Positions 10,314 through 20,291 of a DNA stretch of 64,000 bases are shown piece by piece. This DNA is from Aromatoleum toluvorans (GTDB lineage Bacteria > Pseudomonadota > Gammaproteobacteria > Burkholderiales > Rhodocyclaceae): the NCBI RefSeq assembly GCF_012910905.1, contig NZ_WTVN01000014.1:40279-104278 (forward strand), in the 5' to 3' direction. The notes below the pieces were generated by a model, which did not search any database, was not told where the DNA came from, and was given only the letters and a program-made list of their open reading frames with translations. The position numbers were made by a program, and so were the translations under genes. Numbering within the stretch: position 1 is the first letter of the stretch; each line of letters opens with the position of its first letter.

Positions 10314-11029
10314 GTACGCACCGCGGCTCGCTTTTCCTCGTTCCGGTAAGCCTGGGCGACACCACCTGCGAGCACATCCTCCCGCGCGATGTGGTGCAGA
10401 TCGCGCGCGGGATCCGCCACTTCGTCGTCGAGAACGCCAAGACCGCGCGCGCCGAGCTGAAGCGCCTCGGACACCCCGACCCGTTGCGCGAGCTCGACAT
10501 CCAGCCGCTACCCGAGAAGGACGATGCTGCGTCGCTCGACGCCCTGCTTGCGCCGGCCTTCGCGGGACAGGACATCGGCCTGATGTCGGAAGCGGGGTGC
10601 CCCGCGGTCGCGGATCCAGGCGCGCGACTGGTCGCACGGGCGCACGCACGGGGCATTTCGGTGCGTCCGCTGGTCGGACCGTCGTCGATTCTCCTCGCCC
10701 TGATGGCGTCCGGCCTGAACGGCCAGAGCTTCGCGTTCAACGGCTACCTGCCCGTTTCGGAGCCGGAACGCGACAGCCGCATCCGGCAGCTCGAGGACGA
10801 ATCGCGCCGTCAGCAACGAACGCAGATCTTCATCGAAACCCCCTACCGCAACGACCGGATGTTCGACGCGCTGCTGGCGATCTGCCGACCGACGACGCGC
10901 CTCTGCGTCGCGCGGGAGCTGACGACGGCCAACGAATGGATCGGCAGCGCGAGCATTGCCGACTGGCGCAAGGAGCCAAAGCCCGAACTCGCGAAACGGC
11001 CGGCCCTGTTCCTGGTCCTGGCGGACTGA
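10310..11029 (+). CDS. RsmI-like SAM-dependent methyltransferase
   Basis: Tetrapyrrole-methylase-fold protein (239 aa) related to RsmI. LFLVPVSLGD replaces the usual LYVVPTPIGN opening. MSEAGCPAVADPGARLV corresponds to the RsmI SDAGTP-SDPG loop that binds S-adenosylmethionine, and VGPSSILLALMASG matches the following segment. It is a distinct paralogue of RsmI, commonly found beside maf in betaproteobacteria. The substrate is unknown. ATG at 10310 overlaps yceF, so the two are coupled. Confidence 0.8.
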   Translation: MSTHRGSLFLVPVSLGDTTCEHILPRDVVQIARGIRHFVVENAKTARAELKRLGHPDPLRELDIQPLPEKDDAASLDALLAPAFAGQDIGLMSEAGCPAVADPGARLVARAHARGISVRPLVGPSSILLALMASGLNGQSFAFNGYLPVSEPERDSRIRQLEDESRRQQRTQIFIETPYRNDRMFDALLAICRPTTRLCVARELTTANEWIGSASIADWRKEPKPELAKRPALFLVLAD

Positions 11030-11038
11030 CCTGCGCTT

Positions 11039-11695
11039 TCAGACGTTCTCGCGGAGCCACAGCGCCAGCTCCGCTGGCGAGTCGATCAGACCGACCACTT
11101 CCTCGCCCTCCAGAACCGATCTCGGATGAGCGCCGAAGGCCACGCCGAGCCCTGCGACCCCCGCATTCCTCGCCATCTGCAGATCGTGGGTGGTGTCGCC
11201 GATCATCAGCGTGCGTTCCTTCACGACACCAAGCTCGTCCATGATCTCCTCGAGCATCGCCGGGTGCGGCTTGGAGAAGCACTCGTCCGCACAGCGCGTA
11301 CTGTCGAAGAACGGCCGGAGTCCGCTGCGCTCGAGCGCGCGATCGAGCCCGAGCCGGCTCTTCCCCGTCGCCACCGCCAGCATGCGACCGGCAGCGGCGA
11401 GTTCCTCGATCATTTCGTATGCTCCGGGGAACAGGGACAGATCGTGATCCCGTGACAGGTAGTGATAGCGGTAGCGCTCTGCCATCCTGGGGTAATCGGC
11501 CTCGGGCAGTTCGGGCACCGCATGGCGCAACGCATCGACGAGACCGAGCCCGATGACATGCCGTGCGCGCGCCTCGGACGGCTCGGGAAGATTCAGGTCG
11601 CGCGATGCGGCGATGATGGCATGCACGATCGCGGCAGCCGAATCCATCAGGGTGCCGTCCCAGTCGAAAACAATGAGGTCGTAGCGATTAGCCAT
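11039..11695 (-). CDS. HAD-superfamily hydrolase, Gph-like
   Basis: Haloacid-dehalogenase-type phosphatase (218 aa). Motif I is FDWDGTLMDS (residues 9-18) with both catalytic aspartates. Motif II is VATGKS, and motif III/IV includes FSKPHPAML and MIGDTTHDLQMA. Phosphoglycolate phosphatase or a small sugar/nucleotide phosphatase is likely; the substrate cannot be read. The start is ATG 11695 (MANRYDLIVFDWDG), overlapping the rluC end by 8 bp. This pair is conserved near rne in many proteobacteria. Confidence 0.85.
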   Translation of the reverse strand: MANRYDLIVFDWDGTLMDSAAAIVHAIIAASRDLNLPEPSEARARHVIGLGLVDALRHAVPELPEADYPRMAERYRYHYLSRDHDLSLFPGAYEMIEELAAAGRMLAVATGKSRLGLDRALERSGLRPFFDSTRCADECFSKPHPAMLEEIMDELGVVKERTLMIGDTTHDLQMARNAGVAGLGVAFGAHPRSVLEGEEVVGLIDSPAELALWLRENV

Positions 11696-12647
11696 TCTTG
11701 CCTGACTCGGTTGCGTCCAGATGATCGACGAAGTTCTGCAGTTCATCGGGCAGAGGCGACTGCAATTCGATCGTCTCGCCCGTCAGCGGGTGCTTGAAGG
11801 AAAGATGGGCGGCGTGCAGGAACATCCGCTTCAATCCTTCCTGCTCCAGCGCCTTGTTGCGCGGAAAATCGCCGTACTTGTCATCACCGCACAGCGGGAA
11901 ACCTAGGTGGGCGAGGTGCACACGGATCTGATGGGTGCGACCGGTCTTGAGTTCCACCTCGAGAAGACTGAAACGCGGCCAGCGCCTGACGAGCCGCACG
12001 ATGCTGTGCGCGGGCTTGCCCTCGCCACTCACACGCACGCGGCGCTCGCCTTCGGCCGTCAGGTACTTGAACAGCGGCTCCTTCACGTGCTGCAACGGGT
12101 TGGCCCAGCGCCCCGGCACCAGCGTGAGGTAGCGCTTTTCCACGCGCCCCTCGCGCATCATGTCGTGCAGCGCGGTCAGCGCCGAGCGCTTCTTCGCGAT
12201 GATCAGCAGCCCCGAGGTTTCGCGATCGATGCGATGCGCGAGTTCGAGCATGCGCGCTTCCGGCCGCTGGCTGCGCAACTGCTCGATGACACCGAAGCTC
12301 ACGCCACTCCCCCCGTGCACCGCCTTGCCGGAGGGCTTGTCGATGACGATGAGGGCATCATCCTCATACACCACGGGCAGGGGCTTGCCGGCAGGCACCG
12401 CCGCCGGCGCGTTCGATTCCGCGACACGAACGGGAGGAATCCGCACCTCGTCGCCCAGCGCGAGACGGTAGGTCGGACCGACCCGCCCGCCATTCACGCG
12501 CACTTCGCCGCTGCGCAGGATCCGATAGACGTGGCTCTTCGGCACCCCCTTGCACACGCGCATGAGGTAGTTGTCTATCCGCTGCCCTGCCACCGAATCG
12601 TCCACGCGCTCACGTCGCACCGTGGCCGCTTTGCCTTGTGCCATCAT
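11688..12647 (-). CDS. rluC: 23S rRNA pseudouridine synthase RluC
   Basis: Makes pseudouridine at 955, 2504 and 2580 (E. coli numbering) of 23S rRNA. An S4 RNA-binding domain covers about residues 18-80 (RIDNYLMRVCKGVPKSHVYRI). The catalytic domain has HRIDRETSGLLIIAKK with the active aspartate. The length (319 aa) and the position divergent from rne match RluC. Two adjacent ATGs at 12647 and 12644 are possible. Confidence 0.92.
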   Translation of the reverse strand: MMAQGKAATVRRERVDDSVAGQRIDNYLMRVCKGVPKSHVYRILRSGEVRVNGGRVGPTYRLALGDEVRIPPVRVAESNAPAAVPAGKPLPVVYEDDALIVIDKPSGKAVHGGSGVSFGVIEQLRSQRPEARMLELAHRIDRETSGLLIIAKKRSALTALHDMMREGRVEKRYLTLVPGRWANPLQHVKEPLFKYLTAEGERRVRVSGEGKPAHSIVRLVRRWPRFSLLEVELKTGRTHQIRVHLAHLGFPLCGDDKYGDFPRNKALEQEGLKRMFLHAAHLSFKHPLTGETIELQSPLPDELQNFVDHLDATESGKNG

Positions 12648-12660
12648 CCTGAAATATACT
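12631..12660 (+). promoter_or_regulatory. Candidate sigma-70 promoter for rne
   Basis: TTGCCT (12631-12636), 18 bp, then TATACT (12655-12660): four and five of six consensus bases. Transcription would begin near 12667 and give a leader of about 360 nt. That is close to the length of the E. coli rne leader. The hexamers overlap the start of the divergent rluC. Confidence 0.4.
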
Positions 12661-13028
12661 TGCCGCCGGTCAGTCCCGGTCTGGTCGACGCCCCTCGCGC
12701 ACCGATGCGGAGGAAAGCGCCCGACAGAGAGCCCCAGAAGAGCTCCCGGACAACCAAAACGTGCGTCGTTGCCGAAAAAGGCATCGATGGTAACGCAATC
12801 GACAATCTTCGATCCATTGGATTGAACAAAGACGCGTAACGCACCACCGCAGGATCAAGCGCTCCGGCCACGAAGGCGGGAGCGCGCGAAATTCGACCAG
12901 CCGACCCATCACAGCCTTTACCGACCGGAAAAAAGTAGAACAAACCTACCCGCTCCTGATCACGTAACAAGCGCGATGGTGCGCGCCGTTCGTCCTGCCC
13001 GTGGGTTTCGCGCGGGGGAACGAAATCA
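12648..13028 (+). other. Intergenic region / long untranslated leader of rne
   Basis: 381 bp without a credible gene. A minus-strand open frame crosses it and the first codons of rne but has no ribosome-binding site or recognisable product. In enterobacteria RNase E controls its own level by cutting its long leader, and this stretch would serve the same purpose. I see GC-rich inverted segments (for example GCGCGATGGTGCGCGC near 12971) but no recognisable conserved motif. Confidence 0.5.
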
Positions 13029-15929
13029 ATGAAGCGCATGCTTTTCAATGCGACGCAGGCCGAGGAACTGCGCGTCGCAATCGTGGATGGTCAGAAACTG
13101 ATCGACCTCGATATCGAATCGGCCGCCAAGGAACAACGCAAGAGCAACATCTACAAAGCCGTCATCACGCGCATCGAGCCCAGCCTCGAAGCGGCGTTCG
13201 TCGATTACGGCTCGGAGCGGCACGGATTCCTGCCGTTCAAGGAAATTTCCCGCTCCTACTTTGCCCCGGGCGTGGATGCCGGGAAGGCACGCATCCAGGA
13301 TGCGCTGAAGGAAGGGCAGGAACTGATCGTCCAGGTCGAGAAGGACGAGCGCGGCAACAAGGGGGCTGCGCTCACCACCTATATCTCGCTCGCCGGACGT
13401 TACCTCGTCCTGATGCCGAACAATCCCCGCGGCGGCGGTGTGTCGCGGCGTGTCGAGGGTGACGAGCGCAGCGAGCTGCGCGAGGTGATGGATCAGCTCG
13501 AAGTGCCGCAGGGCATGAGCCTGATCGCACGCACGGCAGCCATCGGACGCAACGCCGAGGAGTTGCAGTGGGACCTCAACTACCTGCTGCAACTGTGGCG
13601 CGCCATCGACGGTGCAGCGCAGTCGCAATCGGGCGCCTTCCTGATCTACCAGGAAGGCAGCCTCGTGATCCGCGCGATCCGCGATTACTTCCAGCCGGAT
13701 ATCGGCGAGATCCTGATCGACACCGACGACGTGCACGATCAGGCGCGGCAGTTCATGGCCCACGTGATGCCGGGGAATGTGAACCGCGTGAAGCGTTACA
13801 GCGACGACGTGCCGCTGTTCTCGCGCTTCCAGATCGAGCATCAGATCGAATCGGCCTACTCGCGCCAGGTCAGCCTGCCGAGCGGCGGCGCGGTCGTGAT
13901 CGACCACACGGAAGCCCTCGTCTCGATCGACGTGAACTCCGGCCGCTCGACAAAAGGCGCGGACATCGAGGAAACCGCCTTCCGCACCAACCTCGAAGCG
14001 GCGGAGGAGATCGCGCGCCAGCTTCGCCTGCGCGACCTGGGCGGCCTGATCGTCATCGACTTCATCGACATGGAGTCGCAGAAGAACCAGCGCGAGGTCG
14101 AGAACCGCCTGCGCGACGCACTGCGCCATGACCGCGCGCGAGTCCAGACGGGGAAAATCAGCCGCTTCGGCCTGCTGGAACTGTCGCGCCAGCGCCTGCG
14201 CCCCGCCCTCGCAGAGACCAGCTACATCCCCTGCCCGCGCTGCAACGGCACCGGCCATATCCGCAGCACCGAGTCGTCGGCGCTGCACATCCTGCGCATC
14301 CTCGAAGAGGAAGCGATGAAGGAAAATACGGGCGCCGTGCATCTGCAGGTGCCCGTGGATGTCGCGACCTTCCTGCTTAACGAGAAGCGCTCCGACATCG
14401 CGCATATCGAATACCGGCACAAGATCCAGCTCATCATCATCCCCAACCGCCATCTCGAGACGCCGCACCACGAGATCATCCGTCTGCGCCACGACCAGCT
14501 GAACCAGGAAGAGCTCACGCTGGCGAGCTACCAGATGGTCGGCAAGCCCCCGGCCGAAGTCGACCTGCGCCTGCCGACCAAGGACGACAAGAAGCCCGCG
14601 CGTGCAGAGGCCGTGGTGAAGGGTATTGCGCCCGCACAACCCGCGCCGGTGGTGGAGCCGAAGCCCGAAGCAGCGCCCGTTCCGGCCGCTCAGCCGGGCC
14701 TGATTGCCCGCCTGTTCTCCTGGCTGCGCGGCGAAAAGGCTGCGCCCGCCCCGCAACCCGTCGAGGAAGCACACCCCAAGCGCGAAGCGCGCCCGCGTGG
14801 CGAGCGTGGCGAAGGCCGGCGCGGCGGCAACGGACGCAACCGTCGTGAAGGTCAGCGCGGTGAACGCGAGGAATCCGCACAGACCGCCCGTAGCGGCGGA
14901 CGGAGCGAACGGCCCGAACGCGCCGAGCGACCGGAGCGTGCCGAACGGCCCGAGCGTACTGAACGGCCGGAACGCGCAGAACGCCCCGAGCGTGCGGAAC
15001 GTCCAGAGCGGGCCGAAGGCGCCGAACGCGGTGAAGGCCGCACCCGGCAGGGGCGCGCACCACGCCAGCCCAAGGCCGTCGAGGCGACGGAAGGCGCAGT
15101 GGCACTGCAGGTGGTCGACACGGCCGCCGCGGCAGCTGTTGCTCCGGGAGTGACCGACGCACCGGTCGCACCGGCCGGCGAGGAAGGTGCGCCCGAGAAG
15201 CGTCGCCGTCGCAGCCGTGGCCGTCGCGACCGCCGTACCGGTGAGGAGCAAGGCGCACTCGCTGCAAGCGCCGGCGCAGAAGCGATTGACGCGGAAGCTG
15301 CGAGTGAGGCGGCCCAGCCGGAGCAGCTCGCCGAGGCTGTCGCTGCCACCATCGCTGCAGGGACGCAACCGATCGTCGTCGCAGAAGCCGAAGCCCCCCT
15401 GCCGGTCGTTGCGAGCCCGGCCGAAGCCGTTCCCGCGGAGATCGAAGAGGCACCGATGCCGGTTCCTGCTGCCGTGACTGCGCCGGTCGAACCGGCCGCT
15501 GCCGAACTGCCCGCCGCGGCTGCGCAAGCCGTCGAGCCTGCGGAAGTGGCTGCCGAGCCGGTCATGCCGGCCGAGGAAGTCACCCCGACCCCCGAGGTCG
15601 TCGCGGCCGAGAACGAGATGCCGGCTCCTGTGGAAGTTCCTGCTGCGATCGCTCCGATCGTGGCCGCCGAACCGGTTGCCGCCGTCGAGCCGGTCGCCGT
15701 CGCCGAGGTATCGGAAGCCGCTCGGGCGCCGTCCGCGCCCATCGACCTTGGCAGCTCACTGGCCGACAGCGGGTTGGTGATGATCGAGACCAGCCGCGAG
15801 AAGGTTCAGGCCTTTGCCGAAGCACACGCCGAAGAGGCCCCTGCCCGCCCGCTCGGCCGACGCCCCCGCCCGCAGATCGTTATTGCGGACGAGCCCTTGC
15901 AGCAGGTGGAAACCCACAAGCCGCACTGA
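13029..15929 (+). CDS. rne: Ribonuclease E
   Basis: Endoribonuclease of mRNA decay and rRNA/tRNA processing, and scaffold of the degradosome. The N-terminal catalytic half includes an S1 domain (about 35-125). The DNase-I-like domain has catalytic Asp301 ([10 protein letters not shown]) and Asp344 ([10 protein letters not shown]). The zinc-link cysteines are Cys402 and Cys405 (CPRCNG). The C-terminal half from about residue 515 is disordered: first an Arg-rich RNA-binding stretch with PERAER repeats, then a long Ala/Val/Pro/Glu tail of about 230 residues. At 966 aa it is typical of betaproteobacterial RNase E. Start ATG 13029 ([10 protein letters not shown]). Confidence 0.97.
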   Translation: MKRMLFNATQAEELRVAIVDGQKLIDLDIESAAKEQRKSNIYKAVITRIEPSLEAAFVDYGSERHGFLPFKEISRSYFAPGVDAGKARIQDALKEGQELIVQVEKDERGNKGAALTTYISLAGRYLVLMPNNPRGGGVSRRVEGDERSELREVMDQLEVPQGMSLIARTAAIGRNAEELQWDLNYLLQLWRAIDGAAQSQSGAFLIYQEGSLVIRAIRDYFQPDIGEILIDTDDVHDQARQFMAHVMPGNVNRVKRYSDDVPLFSRFQIEHQIESAYSRQVSLPSGGAVVIDHTEALVSIDVNSGRSTKGADIEETAFRTNLEAAEEIARQLRLRDLGGLIVIDFIDMESQKNQREVENRLRDALRHDRARVQTGKISRFGLLELSRQRLRPALAETSYIPCPRCNGTGHIRSTESSALHILRILEEEAMKENTGAVHLQVPVDVATFLLNEKRSDIAHIEYRHKIQLIIIPNRHLETPHHEIIRLRHDQLNQEELTLASYQMVGKPPAEVDLRLPTKDDKKPARAEAVVKGIAPAQPAPVVEPKPEAAPVPAAQPGLIARLFSWLRGEKAAPAPQPVEEAHPKREARPRGERGEGRRGGNGRNRREGQRGEREESAQTARSGGRSERPERAERPERAERPERTERPERAERPERAERPERAEGAERGEGRTRQGRAPRQPKAVEATEGAVALQVVDTAAAAAVAPGVTDAPVAPAGEEGAPEKRRRRSRGRRDRRTGEEQGALAASAGAEAIDAEAASEAAQPEQLAEAVAATIAAGTQPIVVAEAEAPLPVVASPAEAVPAEIEEAPMPVPAAVTAPVEPAAAELPAAAAQAVEPAEVAAEPVMPAEEVTPTPEVVAAENEMPAPVEVPAAIAPIVAAEPVAAVEPVAVAEVSEAARAPSAPIDLGSSLADSGLVMIETSREKVQAFAEAHAEEAPARPLGRRPRPQIVIADEPLQQVETHKPH
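14913..15020 (+). repeat. Six 18-nt tandem repeats encoding PERAER inside rne
   Basis: Six consecutive copies of a hexapeptide: [36 protein letters not shown]. The DNA copies are diverged at third positions, so the peptide rather than the DNA is being kept. They lie in the charged linker after the catalytic half. Confidence 0.9.
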
Positions 15930-15953
15930 TCTCCGGGTCACGATGCAACAGGG

Positions 15954-15987
15954 AGAGGGGCGTCCGGCGGGCGCCCCTCTTTTTTTG
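15954..15987 (+). terminator. Rho-independent terminator after rne
   Basis: Stem AGAGGGGCG / CGCCCCTCT (15954-15962 with 15972-15980) followed by a run of seven to eight T. It lies between rne and the convergent phosphatase gene and probably ends rne transcription. Confidence 0.9.
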
Positions 15988-16001
15988 CTTCGCCGGGAGA
16001 T

Positions 16002-16483
16002 TCAGCGGGACGACATCAGCGTGTCGAGCAGCCCGTCCACCGCATCCTCGCAATAGTCGAGCACCAGATCGAAGCCGCGTTCGCCACCGTAATACGGATC
16101 GGGCACTTCCTCGGCATTGAACCGGCGCGCATACCGCATGAACAGCTGCAGCTTCGGTCGATGTGCGTCGGGACAGTTGCGCTCCATGATCTCGAGATGG
16201 CCGAGATCCATCGCGAGCAAGAGGTCGAAGGACTCGAAATCGGCCGCCACGAGCTTGCGCGCCCGCAGCATGGAGAGGTCGTAACCGCGCTTTTCCGCCG
16301 CCTGGCTGGTACGCGGATCCGGTGCCTCACCGACGTGATAGCCGTGCGTGCCGGCCGAGTCGACCTCGATCAGGCTCTCCAGACCGGCCGCGCGGATGGC
16401 ATGCCGGGCCACGCCCTCGGCGGTCGGCGAACGGCAAATATTGCCCGTGCAGACAAACAGGATTCTCTTCAAGTCGGCACCCC

Positions 16484-16487
<4 letters not shown>
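16002..16487 (-). CDS. Low-molecular-weight protein-tyrosine-phosphatase
   Basis: Cytoplasmic phosphatase of 161 aa. The P-loop CTGNICRS (Cys13 to Arg19) holds the nucleophile and the phosphate-binding arginine. VPDPYY near residue 128 supplies the general-acid aspartate. The start is a GTG at 16487 that overlaps the uvrB stop (GTGA). It may reverse a bacterial tyrosine kinase or act on small phosphates. No kinase or exopolysaccharide genes are nearby, so the target is unknown. Confidence 0.88.
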
Positions 16488-18541
<2,054 letters not shown>

Positions 18542-18715
18542 GCTAGAATTTCCGGCTGTTTCAAGCGCTTGCCGGCGTGTTCCGAGCAACGGAACCACAC
18601 CGGGCAAACACGCATTATTTCGCAAAATGCGGCGCAAGGCACGGCAGGATGGACCGGTACGCGTGTAACCGGTTCAGTCTCCGACGCCCGCCGCGCCAAC
18701 CGTGGAGTTGTTTCT

Positions 18716-19924
18716 ATGCCCGCTTCGATCTTCGCCGCCGTCGAGATGGCGCCCCGTGACCCGATCCTCGGACTGAACGAGGCTTTCAACGCCGATGCGC
18801 GCACTGAAAAGGTGAACCTCGGCGTTGGCGTCTACTACGACGACAACGGCAAGATTCCGCTGCTGGCAGCTGTCAAGACTGCCGAAAAGGCACGTCTCGA
18901 AGCGATGCCCCCGCGCGGCTACCAGCCCATCGAGGGCCCCGCTGCCTACAACACCGCCGTGCAAAACCTGCTGTTCGGCAAGGACTCCGCCCTCATCGCC
19001 AACGGCCAGGTCGTGACCGTGCAGGCACTCGGCGGCACCGGCGCGCTCAAGGTCGGCGCCGACTACCTGAAGCGCCTTCTCCCCGGCGCAACCGTCTACA
19101 TTTCCGACCCGAGCTGGGAAAACCACCGCGCGCTGTTCGAGTCCGCCGGCTTCCCGGTCGAGAATTACCCGTACTACGAACCGGCCACCCGCGGCGTGAA
19201 CTTCGCCGGCATGAAGGCCAAGCTCGAACAGCTCGCCCCGGGCTCGATCGTCGTGCTGCACGCCTGCTGCCACAACCCGACGGGTGCAGACCTGAGCGAA
19301 GCCCAGTGGGGCGAGGTCGTCGGTGCCTGCCGCGAACGCGGCCTCGTGCCCTTCCTCGACATGGCCTACCAGGGCTTCGCCGACGGCATCGAGCCGGACG
19401 CCGTCGCGGTGCGCCTCTTCTCCGCCAGCGGGCTCCAGTTCTTCGTTTCGAGCTCGTTCTCGAAGTCGTTCTCGCTCTACGGCGAACGCGTCGGCGCCCT
19501 CTCCATCGTCACGGCCGCCAAGGATGAATCGGCCCGCGTGCTGTCCCAGGTCAAGCGCGTCATCCGCACCAACTACTCCAACCCGCCGATCCACGGCGGC
19601 GCAGTGGTTGCGGCAGTGCTCAACTCGGCCGAGCTGCGCCAGATGTGGGAAGACGAACTCGCGGGCATGCGCGACCGCATTCGCGCGATGCGTACCGGCC
19701 TCGTCGAGAACCTCAAGGCGGCTGGCGTTGCGCAGGACTTCTCCTTCGTGATCCAGCAGCGCGGCATGTTCTCCTACACCGGCCTGTCGGCCGCCCAGGT
19801 CGAGCAGCTGAAGAACGACTTCGGCATCTACGCCGTGTCGACCGGCCGCATCTGCCTCGCCGCCCTCAACTCGCGCAACATCGGCTACGTTGCGAAGGCG
19901 ATCGCCCAGGTTGTGAAGGCCTGA
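18716..19924 (+). CDS. Aromatic-amino-acid / aspartate aminotransferase
   Basis: PLP-dependent class I aminotransferase (402 aa) of the AspC/TyrB type. It begins MPASIFAAVEMAPRDPILGL. HACCHNPTGADL supplies the PLP-binding asparagine region, and the lysine in SSSFSKSFSLYGERVG forms the Schiff base. A GGAG site precedes ATG 18716. In Aromatoleum-type bacteria such an enzyme could start anaerobic phenylalanine breakdown towards phenylacetate, which feeds the pad genes further along. That link is inference; aspartate or tyrosine biosynthesis is equally possible. Confidence 0.88.
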   Translation: MPASIFAAVEMAPRDPILGLNEAFNADARTEKVNLGVGVYYDDNGKIPLLAAVKTAEKARLEAMPPRGYQPIEGPAAYNTAVQNLLFGKDSALIANGQVVTVQALGGTGALKVGADYLKRLLPGATVYISDPSWENHRALFESAGFPVENYPYYEPATRGVNFAGMKAKLEQLAPGSIVVLHACCHNPTGADLSEAQWGEVVGACRERGLVPFLDMAYQGFADGIEPDAVAVRLFSASGLQFFVSSSFSKSFSLYGERVGALSIVTAAKDESARVLSQVKRVIRTNYSNPPIHGGAVVAAVLNSAELRQMWEDELAGMRDRIRAMRTGLVENLKAAGVAQDFSFVIQQRGMFSYTGLSAAQVEQLKNDFGIYAVSTGRICLAALNSRNIGYVAKAIAQVVKA

Positions 19925-19943
19925 GAAACCCGCTCGATCATTA

Positions 19944-19972
19944 TTGACGCATAGCCGCGCGCTACCTATAAT
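19944..19972 (+). promoter_or_regulatory. Strong sigma-70 promoter for the tRNA-Asn pair
   Basis: TTGACG, exactly 17 bp, then a perfect TATAAT (19967-19972), followed by the GC-rich discriminator GCGCGGC. That discriminator type is typical of stable-RNA promoters under stringent control. Confidence 0.85.
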
Positions 19973-19984
19973 GCGCGGCTCAAT

Positions 19985-20060
19985 TCCCCGATAGCTCAGT
20001 CGGTAGAGCAACGGACTGTTAATCCGTGTGTCCCTGGTTCGAGCCCAGGTCGGGGAGCCA
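19985..20060 (+). tRNA. tRNA-Asn (GTT)
   Basis: 76-nt cloverleaf with CCA encoded. The acceptor arm is TCCCCGA / TCGGGGA, the anticodon loop CTGTTAA gives GTT (Asn), and the T arm is CCTGGTTCGAGCCCAGG. First of two identical copies, directly behind the promoter. Confidence 0.97.
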
Positions 20061-20104
20061 AAATTTGGCTCCTGCAGTTTTTCTGCATGAGCAGACGATA
20101 CCGA

Positions 20105-20180
20105 TCCCCGATAGCTCAGTCGGTAGAGCAACGGACTGTTAATCCGTGTGTCCCTGGTTCGAGCCCAGGTCGGGGAGCCA
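20105..20180 (+). tRNA. tRNA-Asn (GTT), second identical copy
   Basis: Same 76 bases as the copy 120 bp upstream, including the encoded CCA. The 44-bp spacer has a small TGCAG/CTGCA hairpin and no promoter, so both are probably cut from one transcript. Confidence 0.97.
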
Positions 20181-20194
20181 GTAAAGCCAAGTGG

Positions 20195-20220
20195 ATGGGC
20201 CACCTTTCGGGGTGGCCCAT
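20195..20220 (+). terminator. Hairpin terminator after the tRNA pair
   Basis: Perfect 10-bp stem ATGGGCCACC / GGTGGCCCAT with loop TTTCGG, followed by a T-containing tract (TTGCTTTG). It may also stop the convergent protease gene. The T-run is broken, so efficiency is uncertain. Confidence 0.7.
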
Positions 20221-20291
20221 TTGCTTTGTGGCTGCGGAATTCGCAATGCCTGCATCGGCGCGGAAGGGTTGCGGCACGCCCGGCCGGCTGG

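Noticed and set aside
12644..13048. 134-codon minus-strand frame in the rne leader
   Set aside because: It starts inside the rne coding region on the other strand, has no Shine-Dalgarno site and no recognisable product.
14913..15020. Tandem repeats as a CRISPR array
   Set aside because: The 18-bp units are contiguous without spacers, diverged in wobble positions, and lie in frame inside rne.
19985..20180. tRNA-Asn pair as an integration (att) site for a genomic island
   Set aside because: No integrase and no partial repeat of the tRNA 3' end further along; neighbouring genes on both sides look like core genome.
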